A stretch of DNA of 64,000 nt from Calonectria ilicicola (GCA_020809705.1 CP085826.1:6696001-6760000), one strand, 5' to 3'. Counted from the first letter of the stretch, positions 45,891 through 57,443 are shown. A program made the numbers and translations. The notes: generated by a model from the letters alone, not told the origin.

Positions 45891-48800
45891 ACCTATGCCG
45901 TGCAGGGCTAGGCATAAACGTGAGACTTTGGTAATTCAAGGCGCCATGGAGGCTTACGAGCAACGACATTCCGAGGACATATACAATACGCACATAATTA
46001 GGCTGGGTGGAACTCGCAGGAACGGAAGGAACACCTGGTCATGACGAATCTTATTATAACGACTTTGGATTTGGGTAGAATCTCAATAGCAGGGTGCCTG
46101 AGACGCACTCTTATTGGAAACAGTTACGATGTTTTGGAAACACAGGGTGCCCTCGCGGCGCACCAAATGGCATATACTTGGGCAATTAGCGGTCGACTTT
46201 TTATGGGTTTTCTTTTCGCTTGGGAGGTTTTTTGTAAGGAATTAGCATGATGGCATGAGGTCAGGCACCCGGATTTACAAATAGACTTGGCCAATACGAT
46301 GGTCTTGACACGACATTTTTTCGACTGTGTACTTTGTGTGATGTTTTGAAAGGGCGTGAACGCATTGGTAAATGTTTGCTTGTCTATTGGACGAGAAACG
46401 AGACATTGCCGGCTTTGCAGGGGTAAACATGCCCGAGGCCGAGATTGAGGATGAGATTTTGACTTGTGATACCGAGACTGATCGGCATCCCGATGAATAC
46501 AGTAGCTCCGGGATCCGGGATAATGGGGTTCGGTTCCTGATCTTTCTCGGGAGTGGCACGATGTAACGGCAACGGCTGATGGTGTTTAAAAAAAAAAAAG
46601 TGCGGAGTCATGTGCACCAGTGGGTTAGGATCCCTCACAACGGGGAAAATACTTAGAACGGGAATCCAAACGCATCCGCGGCCTCACTGGTGAATATTAA
46701 TTTCACCGAGTCCATTAACAATAGTCCCTAGACGCTCAAGACTTGCAAAACGTGCCCTCCAGCGATGGATTGTTCTGGGCTCGAAAAGGATGAGATGCCT
46801 GCTGGCTGTACAATGGTTAGGGTGGGTATAGGGCCGAGCTGGGTCCGAGATTGAGGGATAGACTATAATCGGCAGCTAAGGTCTGGGGTTGGTCACATGT
46901 TTGCGGTAGAATGATGGCACTAGTTGCGGATCAGGAGGGGCCCTGGGCAGCAGATGCTGGGGGATTGACCGAGATGGTGTAAGGATATGGATGAGACCTG
47001 CCCGTTAAAGGATGGGGAGGGGAGGGGGAGGGGGAACTTTGCTGTTGAAAATAATTAAGGTGCGTTTTTCTGGGGTTGGACGTTGTAAGTGTAACACCCC
47101 AGGATGCATAGTGATGGAGGCAGAACGTCAGAAGGATCGTTGCATTGGTGTCAGTGATGCGAGCTGGGCCACATGACTGTGTTCCCGGGACTTATTAGTA
47201 AAAGAAAACGCTTATGCAGGATGCCGTGTAACTGTGTGCGCGTGTGAGTGAGTGAGTGAGCGAGTGGGCAAGTCTAAGTGTAGCGTAGCGTAGCGTGTAG
47301 AAGGGAGCGATCACGCTGGGTAAAATATCCGATGCAGCAGGGGGACGATCGCCATGAATAAGTCACACTCGCTTGTCATACTGGGCTGTCATTCTTACTT
47401 CACTTACATACATGCATGCAGGTAAAGGCGAGACGAGGCCACGATGTGCGACCACGTGCCACATGGCATGGCGTTCTGTCCAACACACACTGCTCAGAGG
47501 GCGAGACCCGAGAAAGCAACGCAACGGTTACAGTGACGTCGGTTGACCGCCCAGAGAGGCCCGGCCCTGCCTGGTGTTTTTGGCGTTTGCGCGCACATCA
47601 CTGGATGCTTTACGGCGGCAGCGAATGGAGCCAGTCAGTGCCTTGGTGGTTAGTTAGTGGGTTCATGACCGAGGCGCCTGTAGCGAGTCGAGCTGGGCGG
47701 ACCCGGCTGGCGATGCGACCACAACGTGGCTCGGCAGGTTTTGAAACAGGCGAGGGATGGCACGAATAGCTTGTCTAGGGTTTCTTTTTTTTTGTAGTTC
47801 TGGGTCCTTCCGGGTCGTTGGTGCCGAAAAGCATGTCGCTGTGTGCAGCTTACTTTTGGAGGCGGCGTTTAGGGTCTAGTCATGCTGGCCCATTGGGTGG
47901 ATGGCATTGCTTCACGGCTAGATTGGGGGGTGGGCGGCTAGTGCCATGACCCAATAGATGACGGAATACATGGCAAGTCTCTTTCCCAACCTACCTGCAG
48001 GAGGAGTTAAAAGAAAAAAGCAATAGTATCAACCTATTATCGTATTATTTAGGTTTAGGTACATGTATATCTCTCATTTTATTTACTTTAGTATTAGGCT
48101 TCTGGGTTCAGTTCTGTCATAGTGGGCCATGACTTGTTGTCACATGCGTGTTCATGAGTTCGTGCTCTGCATATTCTGTGTCAGTTGGGACGGAAAGTAA
48201 AAAGAAAGCACGCACAACAAAGAAAAAAAAGGAAACTGCATAATGTCTTAGGGTAGGAATCTATCGACTGATAGGGGCAATATTAAGCGGGACGCATATA
48301 AACGAAAAAAGGAAAAAGAAAAAACGAGACTGGATTGTAGCAGTTGAAGCGAGCACCAAGATAGGCTTGATTTTCTAATGAAGATGAGGATCTGTACCTG
48401 TTTCATGGTGGACCTAAAACAAGACGCATTCTTGGATCTGGCAATCACATGGGAGGAAAAAAAAACAAGAAGCAAAAAAAGAACCCTGGAATGGTGATCC
48501 TGTGCCTGGGAGTGGCTCGGCAGGTGATCCCAGAAGCGCCTGCGGTCGTGTTCATGCGGCGCTTGGAGGATGGGACGGGAAGAACTGTGTTTCGCTCCAG
48601 GCTGGGCGCGGATAGAGTGGTGCACAGGGGTGGCGGGGTGCTGTGGAGTGAGAGCAGATCCCTTAGGTTAATTAAGGGACGGCGTCAATGGTGGATGGAA
48701 TGGCAGAGAAGCTGAGGGGGGATGAAGCTGAGACGCAATGGGCCTCAAGCCGCGAGAGCGGAATGGCATCGCATTGGAACTGGCATGTCTCTGATGCTTT

Positions 48801-50259
48801 TGATGCTTCTGCTTTATTGAGGGGCGGTGGATCAGCTCTGCTTACAACACCGCGTAATGATGGCTATTCTCCGCTGGCTGGGCGCCGTTGACGGGGCGGT
48901 TTAGGCTTTCTGGGCCATGTACGATTATTGGCCAAAGTCTCCCATTCACGACTTGGCGCGAAGCCCCGAGCGCCCTGCTGCAAGGCACACCCGCCTGACA
49001 GCGAAAAATCTGACAGCGACAGACGCCAGAAAGGCTATAGCCGAAGGATCATCACGGCTTTCATTAGAGACGACCACGATCTTGGGCGAGCCACGATCCG
49101 ATATGGAGGGACGATTCTCTGGCCCCGATGTGCCCGATGGCCATGGCGGGCGAAACGGCGCCAAAACAAAAATAGCCCGCAAGCCCTTTTACGCGCATCA
49201 GATTCTAATTAAAGGGACCATTGCTTCAGTGCACGCTCTGAACCTCAACTGAACACAAGGCGGTAGCCCAGCGTGCTAGCGGCAGCGCCCCCCCTTCCCC
49301 GTCTCTCAGTCTGAGCGCTGGAGCCCCGCGGACCACCCGCTTCGGTTCCCCAAGGCGCCCACTGAAACGACGCTAGACTCGTCCGGGTGGTGCACATTGC
49401 GATTCGACCCGTCGCCACGCTCGTTTTTTTTTTTTTTTCTCGGGGTGCTTGCTGGTTCCTGGCGCCGAGTCTCTGGGCGCGTGCTAGCCTGGCTGGGCGC
49501 GCGCCGGTGGGGCTATAATGGGATGGAAGATTAGAAAGGCCAAAGGAAGCTTTCCTTTCTCGTGTAGGCAAGATTTGGTGCTAGTGCTCGAGTCAACTCT
49601 CATTTAGAGATGCATCTGTGCTGGCAAGACTAAAGGACTAGGGAAAGCAAAAGGCTCTCTCTCTGGTCTGGCTCCAGACTCATCTACCGCCGGCTGGATG
49701 GCCGACGTTGCATTGCATTGCCCGTCACCCGCTCCATCAACCTCGCACGCTCGCAAAAGCCCAGGTGCCCAATCCATCCCATGGCTTCGTTGAAACGGCA
49801 GCGACGCTCCGGGAGCCAATGGTGATGGTGGGATCCCTCCCCAAGGGGAGCTCAGGGCCCTTGGATGGCCCCCCTGGCCTTAATTGTGCCTGCGGGCCCC
49901 CCTTGCCCACTTCGCGGTGTCGATCATGGCCGGGTCCACCGCCATCAGTGGCGTCTGAGCCGAGAGACATTGGCAGAGAGACGAGCTGCAGAGACGCCGG
50001 ACGCCGTCCGACGGAGGCTTCGGGCGAGCCATCACCACTCGTCGCCTACTCGTGGCCCCATGCCCGTGCCCGTGCCCATCCCATGTCCCTGCCGGCCGTC
50101 CCTGCCGGCGCGACCAAAGCTGCGCTACGCTATTTCACGACGATGGGATGTGGGCGTGGGCATGGCATGGCATGGGCGTGGGATGCCATCCTCACTCATC
50201 CTGGCACCAGCGGCTTCTTTCTTTAATCTGCTTTTAGCTGGCCCAAGACAGACGTCACA
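45891..50259. other. long intergenic region, no gene supported
   Basis: About 4.4 kb. It contains a G-run cluster (47014-47034), a short GTGA/TAGCG microsatellite zone (47240-47300), poly-T near 49425-49440, and GC-rich stretches near 49700-50200 with apparently coding frames of biased composition only. No domain or RNA gene recognised. Confidence 0.45.
47240..47300. repeat. short simple repeats
   Basis: GTGA repeated four times followed by TAGCG repeated three times. Simple microsatellite. Confidence 0.6.
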
Positions 50260-50265
50260 TATAAG
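50260..50265 (+). promoter_or_regulatory. TATA element and GACGTCA motif of the GH55 gene
   Basis: TATAAG sits next to GACGTCA (50251-50257), a CRE-like core. The distance to the start codon (about 1 kb) implies a long leader, probably with an intron from the GTAAGT donor at 50581 to an acceptor near 51067 (TTTTACAG) or 50939 (CCCACAG). Confidence 0.45.
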
Positions 50266-51261
50266 ACACTGAGGTGCACACCCTCTTGTTTCTGGCCCCT
50301 CCCTCTCTCGTTTCCCGCTTCGTCTTTTTCCGCAACTATCACCACAGTCCTTTTCGTGAACGCGCGCGTGAGCGTGTGTCTCTCTTTTGCGTCGTTTCTT
50401 TTTCTTCCTGACCCTCCCTCCAAACCATCTCCATATATTTTTCGGTTCCTGTATTTGAACCCGTCCGTTCGTTTTCGACGACACCCGCTGTCTCGCTCTC
50501 TCTCTCTATATTCTGCCACCTCTGCTGGTCTCGGTGCGCAACCCTCGTGTATATCGACAGATACTTCTTGGCTCTTCTGGTAAGTTGAATCATGCAAACA
50601 CACATACACAACACAAAAGTGAACCCTCGCGCGCAAATCATTGCGTAATTGTTTGTCTGTCACCCCTGGCAGCTGCTCGCCTGCCCGTCCCCGTTCCAAT
50701 TGGCTCGTTCCCCTCGACGACTCGAAATGCTATGCATGCCTGGGCCTGGCCGTGTGGTTTCGTCTCACATTCATGGCGTTGGCTGGTTTCAATTTTGTGC
50801 CCTAATTGGTCCCGCCGCATGTGAATAATAGTTGCTGCCAACTTCATTCAATAACCCCAGCCGGCCCAGCTCACTTTGCTCTTCACTTTCAATCTTTTCT
50901 TTCACATCCCCAACCTTTGTTTTCCTTGTGGGCCCACAGATATTCACCCATTATCCGGTCACTCGCTTCACCGGTTTCTTTTCCATGCGTCACTGGGCTG
51001 CGCTATTCCAAGTCCCCATTTTACTTTGACTTCACTTTTGGATAACCCACAAAGTTCTTGTTTTACAGAACAACCACCACTGCCCTAATTTCCTTTTCTC
51101 ACTTTTTCAAAAACTCTCCTTTGCTCTATTTATATAACGATATACACGCCAAGCTCGTGGCTAACTCGATTTTCTTTCATAAAGCCCTGCAGGATCAACA
51201 ACATCAACTTTTACATTTGATCGATACTACGCATAGGTCGTCGCACGATTGATACTTCACC

Positions 51262-53646
51262 ATGGGTCTCTCAACGATCCTTACCACTAGCATTGTGGCC
51301 CTGCGCCTCTTCGCTTCTACAGCAGTTGCTGCTCCCTCGATTTCTCTCAACATCGATCTTGGTGACACCAATGTCGACGCTGTTGTGAACGACGCTTACA
51401 CCAGCACCGCCGACTCCTCCTGGTGGCTCGCTTCCATTGAGCGCCGGGGGGCCCTTCCATTCAACGGATCCTCTAGCTACAAGATCTACCGCAACGTTGC
51501 CGACTATGGCGCCAAGGGTGATGGAAGCACTGACGACACTGCGGCCATCAACGCCGCCTTCTCTGACGGCAACCGTTGTGGACAGGGCTGCGACTCTAGC
51601 ACTGTCACTCCTGCTATTGTTTACTTCCCTCCCGGTACCTACGTCGTCTCTTCGCCTATCCTGCCCTACTACTACACCCACATGATCGGTGACCTCAAGT
51701 CTCTCCCCGTCCTCAAGGCTTCTGCTAGCTTCTCCGGAATGGCTGTCATTGACGCCAACCCTTACGTCGACGGCGTCAACTGGCACACCAACCAAAACAA
51801 CTTTTTCCGACAGATTCGCAACTTCAAGATCGACCTCACTGGTCTGCCCAAGACTACCGGTACTGGTATCCACTGGCAGGTTGCCCAGGCTACTTCTCTC
51901 CAGAACATTGACTTCGTCATGGTTGAGGATACTGCCGACGACAACGCCCAGCAGGGTATCTTCATCGACAACGGCTCTGGTGGTTTCATGACTGATCTTA
52001 CTTTCACTGGTGGAAAGTACGGTGCTTTCGTTGGTAGCCAGCAGTTCACCATCCGCAACATGACCTTCCGCAACTGCAACACTGCTGTCTACATGAACTG
52101 GAACTGGGCCTGGACCCTTGCTGGCCTGACCATTGACAGCTGCAAGGTCGGTGTCAACATGACCAACGGTGGCTCCTCCCAGGCTGTTGGCTCCATTGTC
52201 TTGATGGACAGCACCATCTCCAACACCCCCATTGGTGTCAGCACTCTCTACACCACTGGTCAGACCGACACCAACGGAACCCTGATCATCGAGAACGTTG
52301 ACATGAGCTCCAACGTCCCCGTCGCTGTCCAGAACGGCGGCACCGCGGCCACCATCCTTGCCGGTAACGCCAAGATCGATTCGTGGGCTCAGGGCCGTGC
52401 CTACAGCGGAAGCACTGGCAAGGCTGTCCAGGGTGCCCAGACTGTCATCACTAAGCCTGATGTTCTCCTCGACAGCGCCGGCCGAATTGTCACCAAGAGC
52501 AAGCCCCAGTATGCCGACATCAGCGCTTCTGCTTTCGTGTCCGTCAAGGCCGAGGGTGCTATGGGTGACGGTTCCACCGATGATACTGCTGCTATCCAGA
52601 AGGTCTTTGACAACATTGCCGAGGGTGAGGTTGTCTACTTCGACCACGGTGCCTACGTTATCACCGACACCGTCAAGGTTCCCAAGAACGTCAAGATTGT
52701 TGGTGAGATGTGGCCCCTCATCATGGCTGGTGGCAACAAGAACTTCAAGGACCAGAATAGCCCCAAGGCCGTCTGGCAGGTTGGTGAGAAGGGCGACACT
52801 GGCGATATCGAGATCCAGGACCTCATCTTCGAGACCCTTGGAGCTCAGCCCGGTGCCATCCTAATGGAGTGGAACGTTGCTGGCAAGACTGCTGGTTCTG
52901 CTGGCATGTTCGATGTCCACTTCCGAATTGGTGGCTCTGCTGGTACCCAGCTCCAGTCCAACACTTGCAAGAAGACTCCTGCCGTCACCACCACCCCCAA
53001 CGAGAGCTGCTTCGGTGCCTGGATGCTCATGCACGTCACCGCTGAGGCCTCTGTCTACCTTGAGAACGTCTGGTTCTGGGTTGCTGACCACGAGCTTGAC
53101 CTCGCTGATCACTCCCAGATCAACATCTACAACGGTCGCGGTGTCCTCATTGAGAGCACCAAGGGCTGCTGGCTCTGGGGTACGGCTTCCGAGCACAGCG
53201 TCCTCTACAACTACCAGTTCGACAAGGCCTCCAACGTCTTCATCGGCTTCGCCCAGACTGAGACTGCCTACTTCCAGGGCAATCCTGACGCCAAGGTTCC
53301 CTACACTGCCAACACCGACTACAACGACCCCGACTTCACCAAGTCTTGCACTGGTACCTCTGAGAAGTGCGCTCGTACTTGGGGTGTCCGTGCTATTGAC
53401 TCGAAGGACATCTTCTTCTACGGTGCCGGCCTGTACAGCTTCTTTAACAACTACGGCCAGACCTGCGTCGGTGAGAACAACTGCCAGGACAACATTGTTA
53501 GCCTTGAGAACTCCCAGGTTCACTTCTATGGCCTGAGCACCAAGGCCAGTATCAACATGATCAACGTTGACGGCACCTCGGTTGCCACTGACTCTGACAA
53601 CCGCAACAACTTCTGCGCCTCCATCGCTCTCTTCACCCAGTCCTAG
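51262..53646 (+). CDS. secreted exo-beta-1,3-glucanase, glycoside hydrolase family 55
   Basis: Single exon, 794 aa. Signal peptide of about 23 residues (MGLSTILTTSIVALRLFASTA). Two related beta-helix halves follow: YRNVADYGAKGDGSTDDTAAI at about 75-100 and SVKAEGAMGDGSTDDTAAI at about 425-445, a duplication typical of GH55. Other family landmarks: YFPPGTYVVSSPI, GIHWQVAQATSLQNI, AVYMNWNWAWTLAGLTI, WFWVADHELDL, GCWLWGTASEHSVLYNYQF and CARTWGVRAIDSKDIFFYG. GH55 enzymes cleave beta-1,3-glucan (laminarin, fungal walls). Likely uses: nutrient release, mycoparasitism or self-wall turnover; I cannot tell which. The antisense strand is also largely open, a shadow of codon bias. Strong bias to C-ending codons suggests high expression. 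Confidence 0.95.
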   Translation: MGLSTILTTSIVALRLFASTAVAAPSISLNIDLGDTNVDAVVNDAYTSTADSSWWLASIERRGALPFNGSSSYKIYRNVADYGAKGDGSTDDTAAINAAFSDGNRCGQGCDSSTVTPAIVYFPPGTYVVSSPILPYYYTHMIGDLKSLPVLKASASFSGMAVIDANPYVDGVNWHTNQNNFFRQIRNFKIDLTGLPKTTGTGIHWQVAQATSLQNIDFVMVEDTADDNAQQGIFIDNGSGGFMTDLTFTGGKYGAFVGSQQFTIRNMTFRNCNTAVYMNWNWAWTLAGLTIDSCKVGVNMTNGGSSQAVGSIVLMDSTISNTPIGVSTLYTTGQTDTNGTLIIENVDMSSNVPVAVQNGGTAATILAGNAKIDSWAQGRAYSGSTGKAVQGAQTVITKPDVLLDSAGRIVTKSKPQYADISASAFVSVKAEGAMGDGSTDDTAAIQKVFDNIAEGEVVYFDHGAYVITDTVKVPKNVKIVGEMWPLIMAGGNKNFKDQNSPKAVWQVGEKGDTGDIEIQDLIFETLGAQPGAILMEWNVAGKTAGSAGMFDVHFRIGGSAGTQLQSNTCKKTPAVTTTPNESCFGAWMLMHVTAEASVYLENVWFWVADHELDLADHSQINIYNGRGVLIESTKGCWLWGTASEHSVLYNYQFDKASNVFIGFAQTETAYFQGNPDAKVPYTANTDYNDPDFTKSCTGTSEKCARTWGVRAIDSKDIFFYGAGLYSFFNNYGQTCVGENNCQDNIVSLENSQVHFYGLSTKASINMINVDGTSVATDSDNRNNFCASIALFTQS

Positions 53647-54437
53647 AAAGCTGGGTATGGGCCCGATGCGCCGTGCCAGAATACCACCTACGATGACTAC
53701 AGAGTCTAGACCCATCTCCCCGTTTGCGGTGTGCAGCGGCTCCACGACCGTGACTTGCAAACCGTCACAGCCGTCGCCGCGACCTCCCCTCTCGGCATAC
53801 TGAACATAAAAAGGCGAAGGTGCCGACTGACGTACATATGAAATATTTACATCTGAAGGAGTCGCGGACAGAAGTTTGGTTCTTGTCGCTTTTTCTTTCA
53901 AGATTTTGAGTCCTCTTTTTTTTTATTATTTATTTCTAGCTCGTGTCCTTTCTACACCAATTTACCTCGATTTGTTACCGCCACTGACACAAGGGCCTTT
54001 TGAGCTTGATTTTTATTGGTTCTTGGTTTTCTTTTTTTTCAGAATTGGGTCACTGGAATGTGGAGTTTAGGATAGCAAACGAAGTGCCTGTGAGGCAGAT
54101 GGGTCGGGGCTCTGTATTCGGGAAGATACGTAGATGAAGTGAATGAAAACCTTCCCAAAAAATAACTTGTGTGTCTTGTGCAATGTGAATTCTGGGATCT
54201 CTTGGAAAAGTTTGAATGCAGACCCCTCCAATGCTGCGCTAGTTCATCATGGCTCAGGAGGTAGATGGTCTGATCTTCTTAAGTTGACGTGTGATGTAGT
54301 TATCTCAAGGGGAAAATAATTCACAACACAACCGCCAGACTCCTTAAAATTGTAAAAAGATTGAAACTTTGTTCCAGAGCGCTACAGGAGCGGAGGCTGA
54401 ACGTGGTCGAAACAATAACCTCCGTACCACCAACGCC
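53647..54437. other. region between GH55 and the small-RNA array
   Basis: About 800 bp. T-rich 3' end of the GH55 transcript, then mixed sequence. No protein gene seen. Confidence 0.45.
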
Positions 54438-54518
54438 AAAAAGAGATAGGAGACGGAGCATCCAGGAGAAACAGCAATTCCACTTCGGTGGTCTTGATGT
54501 TCGAAGCTACACCGCCAG
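54438..54518 (-). ncRNA. array unit 0, diverged small-RNA copy
   Basis: The 5' block is changed to TGGCGGTGTAGC and the 3' end reads CTCCGTC followed by TCCTATCTCTTTTT. GGCGG still pairs with CCGTC, so the closing stem is kept with different bases. TATATA (54540-54545) keeps the 27-nt spacing, preceded by CCCT as in other units. The B-box position holds GTTTCGACC, a weak match. Possibly a decayed or specialised copy. Confidence 0.5.
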
Positions 54519-55013
54519 CGGGCGGAAGATTTATTTTGCTATATAAGGGAACCTGCAGGATGACAAGGATGTACATGCAGGCCTGTGGGACATGACTGCA
54601 GGTTGTCGAGGCCCAAGCAACAGACACTACCTGGACTGATAGCGCTGTAGAAGACACCTCATCTGGCATGGACACAAAGAAATATTAGTGAACATTGTGA
54701 ATGGTATGTTTGTCAATAGATGTTCCCTCTCCAGACCTCTTAATGAACACATCGGGTTTATTTTATTCTTCCTAGTACACGAAACAAAATGTCGATTGTG
54801 CCATCCAGAACCGAAGATTTAAGACGGAGGACCTCGGTACACAGTGTTGAAACAGAGGACAAGCAGTAATTTCAAAACATAGAACAAAGTCAGCCTTAAT
54901 GTGAAGGGAGAATAAAAATGGTATGTTTAATTTTTCCAGGAAGGAAAAGAGAAAAAAAAAAAGAAGATCTGGCTGGGATTGAACCACGGACGTGGGAAAT
55001 GGGTAACCAAGCC

Positions 55014-55115
55014 AAAAAGAGAAAGCGAAGGAATCTACCTCCTCACCGAGGTAGATCGAGTCAGGAATTGTAGTCATAGATATGGTAAACTGTTAAGCCA
55101 TTTGCTACTTCGCTG
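55014..55115 (-). ncRNA. array unit 1
   Basis: About 102 nt. The closing stem AGCGAAG/CTTCGCT is intact. A 9-bp hairpin ATCTACCTC/GAGGTAGAT (55033-55056) with loop GGTGAG sits directly before the 3' block. T run TTTCTCTTTTT ends it. B box GTTCAATCC at 54976-54984. CATATGATAAAG is the TATA-position element. Confidence 0.75.
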
Positions 55116-55447
55116 AAAGAGGACAGTATTACTTTATCATATGAAGGGCCTTTGGGATGATGAGATGAGTTGTGGTTGGATGCCGGGACGAAGTGGAGTC
55201 GTGGTGGCGTCGCGGTGTGACTAACACGCCGAACGACTGCCTTGTTGTCTGCGATCAGCACTGAGCAGATGATGGGAGGAAAACTAGATCATCAAAGCGA
55301 GACAGGAAAAAATCAGTTGTAATCTTGATGTATTTAATTACGTGCGCAAAAAAAGTTGAATCATTAGATCTTAGGGAAGCAATGTAGCAGCTGTCATTGC
55401 TTCGAACATGCATCCCCAATTCTAGCTGCAAGACCAAAAAGACAACC

Positions 55448-55525
55448 AAAAAAGGAAACGAAGAGGGTAAGCCCCTGAGGGACGAATTTTAAAGTTTAGG
55501 CTATTAAGAGAAGGCTACTTCGCTG
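55448..55525 (-). ncRNA. array unit 2
   Basis: About 78 nt, shorter body. Closing stem AGCGAAG with CTTCGTT uses a G:U pair. One weak hairpin CCC-TCA-GGG (55473-55481). TTTTTT terminator. TGATAAG at the TATA position; B box GTTCGAAGC at 55399-55407. Confidence 0.72.
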
Positions 55526-55784
55526 AATTGCTGGCAATTAGAACAGCTTATCAAGGCATCACCGTAGGCCTCCAAAGAATGGAGGGGGTAGGTACGGTAG
55601 CCTAATTGCACTGAGGGAGACTGGGGAAACGACAAAGAGTAAGGTCATAGATAATATTAGGAGAAGAAATAAACCTAGGTAGAGAAGGGGGAAAAATGAT
55701 TTCAACACATGGACCAAGGTGGTAAAATAAGTGTAATTGCATTGAGAGTGGTCTCGAACGCCCATCAACCTCACTACAAACGGC

Positions 55785-55849
55785 AAAAAGAAAACGAAGA
55801 AGGAATGAGAGAGCGACGGCAGATCTAATAATATGTAGCTACTTCGCTA
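55785..55849 (-). ncRNA. array unit 3
   Basis: Shortest unit, about 65 nt. 5' block TAGCGAAGTAGC; closing stem with CTTCGTT (G:U). I see no strong internal hairpin. TTTTTAGG at the TATA position (55872-55877 region); B box GTTCGAGAC at 55751-55759; terminator TTTTCTTTTT. Confidence 0.68.
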
Positions 55850-56101
55850 AAGCCAGCAGGATTAAACCGACCTAAAAGGGCAGGGCCCATGGGATGATCT
55901 CAGCCAAGGTCAGCATGCACGCTAGGGCTTCTCCGAACGCGGCGTACACAATGAGAAGAAATGTCAAGATTCGATCGATGAAAAGAAAATGCCATCGATT
56001 ATTCCCTACGCGAAGAAGAAAAAGATAAAACATACATGCCAAAAAAATGTCATGGCAGACAAACGGCTGAGAATTTGGTTCGAACTGAAGCCCTCGCGAG
56101 C

Positions 56102-56225
56102 AAAAAGCGAAGGCTTCCTTTCGGAAGAGTAATGGGGGTTTCTCGTAAGAGAATTTGGGTGGATTTCAATCAGTGATTGATGATCCCGCCACTGGGTGGC
56201 TGACAGTATTACAGCTACTTCGCTG
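56102..56225 (-). ncRNA. array unit 4
   Basis: Longest unit, about 124 nt. Hairpin TTCTC-TTAC-GAGAA (56140-56153) and hairpin CTTCC-GAAA-GGAAG (56114-56127) with a GNRA loop. Closing stem AGCGAAG/CTTCGCT, TTTTT. TATATA 28 nt upstream; B box GTTCGAACC at 56077-56085, only 16 nt past the T run. Confidence 0.8.
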
Positions 56226-56518
56226 ACAGTCAGAGGAATTAAACTGGTATATAAGCATGTCGTTGCTTGGCATTTGGGATTGGCTGGGGCTGGGTGGCTG
56301 GTGGGGGCCAGTACTACGAGAATGGTAAAAGTTGGAGGCGAGATATCGATGATGCAAGAAAAAAAAGAATGTATAGACATAGATGGCTAGATGATAAATA
56401 GAGACTCGATATCTAGAAGGAAGAGAAAACAAAAATGGATAAAAGGGGAAATAATTCCAGAATGACCTGCACGTTTCGAACCAACCTGCTTCTCAATGTT
56501 CTCGTCACCCAAAAAGGC

Positions 56519-56624
56519 AAAAAGCGAAGGCTTCCTTCCGGAAGAATGGTTTAGTCCCAAGGGGACAGAATCCAATGGTCTTAAATGGGCCACAGGGTGG
56601 CAATTGGTTTAAGCTACTTCACTG
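56519..56624 (-). ncRNA. array unit 5
   Basis: About 106 nt. 5' block CAGTGAAGTAGC; the C-to-T change turns a C:G pair of the closing stem into U:G. Hairpins GTCCC-CTT-GGGAC (56554-56566) and CTTCC-GGAA-GGAAG (56531-56544), the latter GNRA-looped. TATAAG 28 nt upstream; B box GTTCGAAAC at 56473-56481. Confidence 0.82.
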
Positions 56625-56839
56625 GGAGCATGCAACTTTGAACCGGCTTATAAGGGTGTTGTTGCCTAGTGTTGTAGAGTGGCTGGGCCATGGGGCTGAG
56701 AGTGGCGCCAGCCGAGAACACAACCAACACTGAATACAAAATGGCGAGAACAAAAGGAAAGAAAAGATTCACATTGAGTAATAAATTATCTGTAGATGAG
56801 ATGAATATGGAGCAACTAAAAATGAACTGAAAAGGAACA

Positions 56840-56872
56840 AAGAGAGAGAGAGAGAGAGAAAAAAAAAAAAAG
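56840..56872. repeat. AG microsatellite and poly-A
   Basis: AG dinucleotide run followed by about 13 A. On the minus strand this gives a strong T tract after the B box of unit 6. Confidence 0.8.
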
Positions 56873-56932
56873 GCGGGGGATCATCTCTTTGTTTCGAACT
56901 CGGTGCTCTCTGATGTTCTCTCCAAAAAGGGC

Positions 56933-57034
56933 AAAAAGCGAAGGCTTCCATGTGGAAGATAGGTTTTAGTCCGGAAAGGACCCTTAGAGTTTGAAATTAG
57001 GCCACGAGGGCAAATGGTTACGGCTACTTCGCTG
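56933..57034 (-). ncRNA. array unit 6
   Basis: About 102 nt. Hairpins GTCC-TTTCC-GGAC (56969-56981) and CTTCC-ACAT-GGAAG (56945-56958). Closing stem AGCGAAG/CTTCGCT, TTTTT. TATGAG 28 nt upstream; B box GTTCGAAAC at 56891-56899. A 13-T tract follows past the B box, so a longer transcript is also possible. Confidence 0.82.
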
Positions 57035-57113
57035 GGGGATGAACGTATTGAACTGGCTCATAAGGGTACTGTTGCCTAGCGCTCGCTGGGTACTGCAGTG
57101 GCTGGAACTGGGG

Positions 57114-57163
57114 CTGGGGATGGTGGTTGAGTGGCGCTGGGGATGGTGGTTGAGTGGCGCTGG
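57114..57163 (+). repeat. 23-bp tandem duplication
   Basis: Two exact adjacent copies of a 23-nt unit beginning CTGGGGATGG, plus a 4-nt partial third, in the spacer upstream of unit 6. Confidence 0.85.
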
Positions 57164-57358
57164 CCTACAACAAAAGACGAGCAGGACCAAAAACCAGATG
57201 ATGAGAATAAAAGAGCTTGTTTGCTAAGGAATAAAATGACCGTCTCATAATATGATTGAAATTAAACGAAAAAAAGAATAAAAGAAAATCACACCGGAGA
57301 ATAATATCTTCATTTCGAACCAGCATACTTTTGGGGTGTCCAGGTTGTCCAAAAGGGC

Positions 57359-57443
57359 AAAAAGCGAAGGCTTCCCGAATGACGCAGATTTTAATGTTCC
57401 CGAAGAAACTGGACTGGTGGTTGTTTACACAGCTACTTCGCTG
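57359..57443 (-). ncRNA. array unit 7
   Basis: About 85 nt. Hairpin GTTTC-TTCG-GGAAC (57396-57409) carries a C(UUCG)G tetraloop. The second hairpin before the 3' block is weak here (only TTC/GAA). Closing stem AGCGAAG/CTTCGCT and TTTTT. TATAAA 27 nt upstream, the best TATA of the set; B box GTTCGAAAT at 57312-57320. Confidence 0.8.

Noticed and set aside
49708..50226. 172-residue frame in GC-rich upstream region
   Set aside because: Pro/Ser/Arg-rich with no motif; overlaps other frames of similar quality, a composition artefact.
51271..52647. 458-residue open frame antisense to the GH55 gene
   Set aside because: It mirrors the codon bias of the glucanase (no rare-codon stops on the other strand), is Val/Gly/Asp-rich and has no domain. 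The same applies to the 346-residue frame at 52861-53901.
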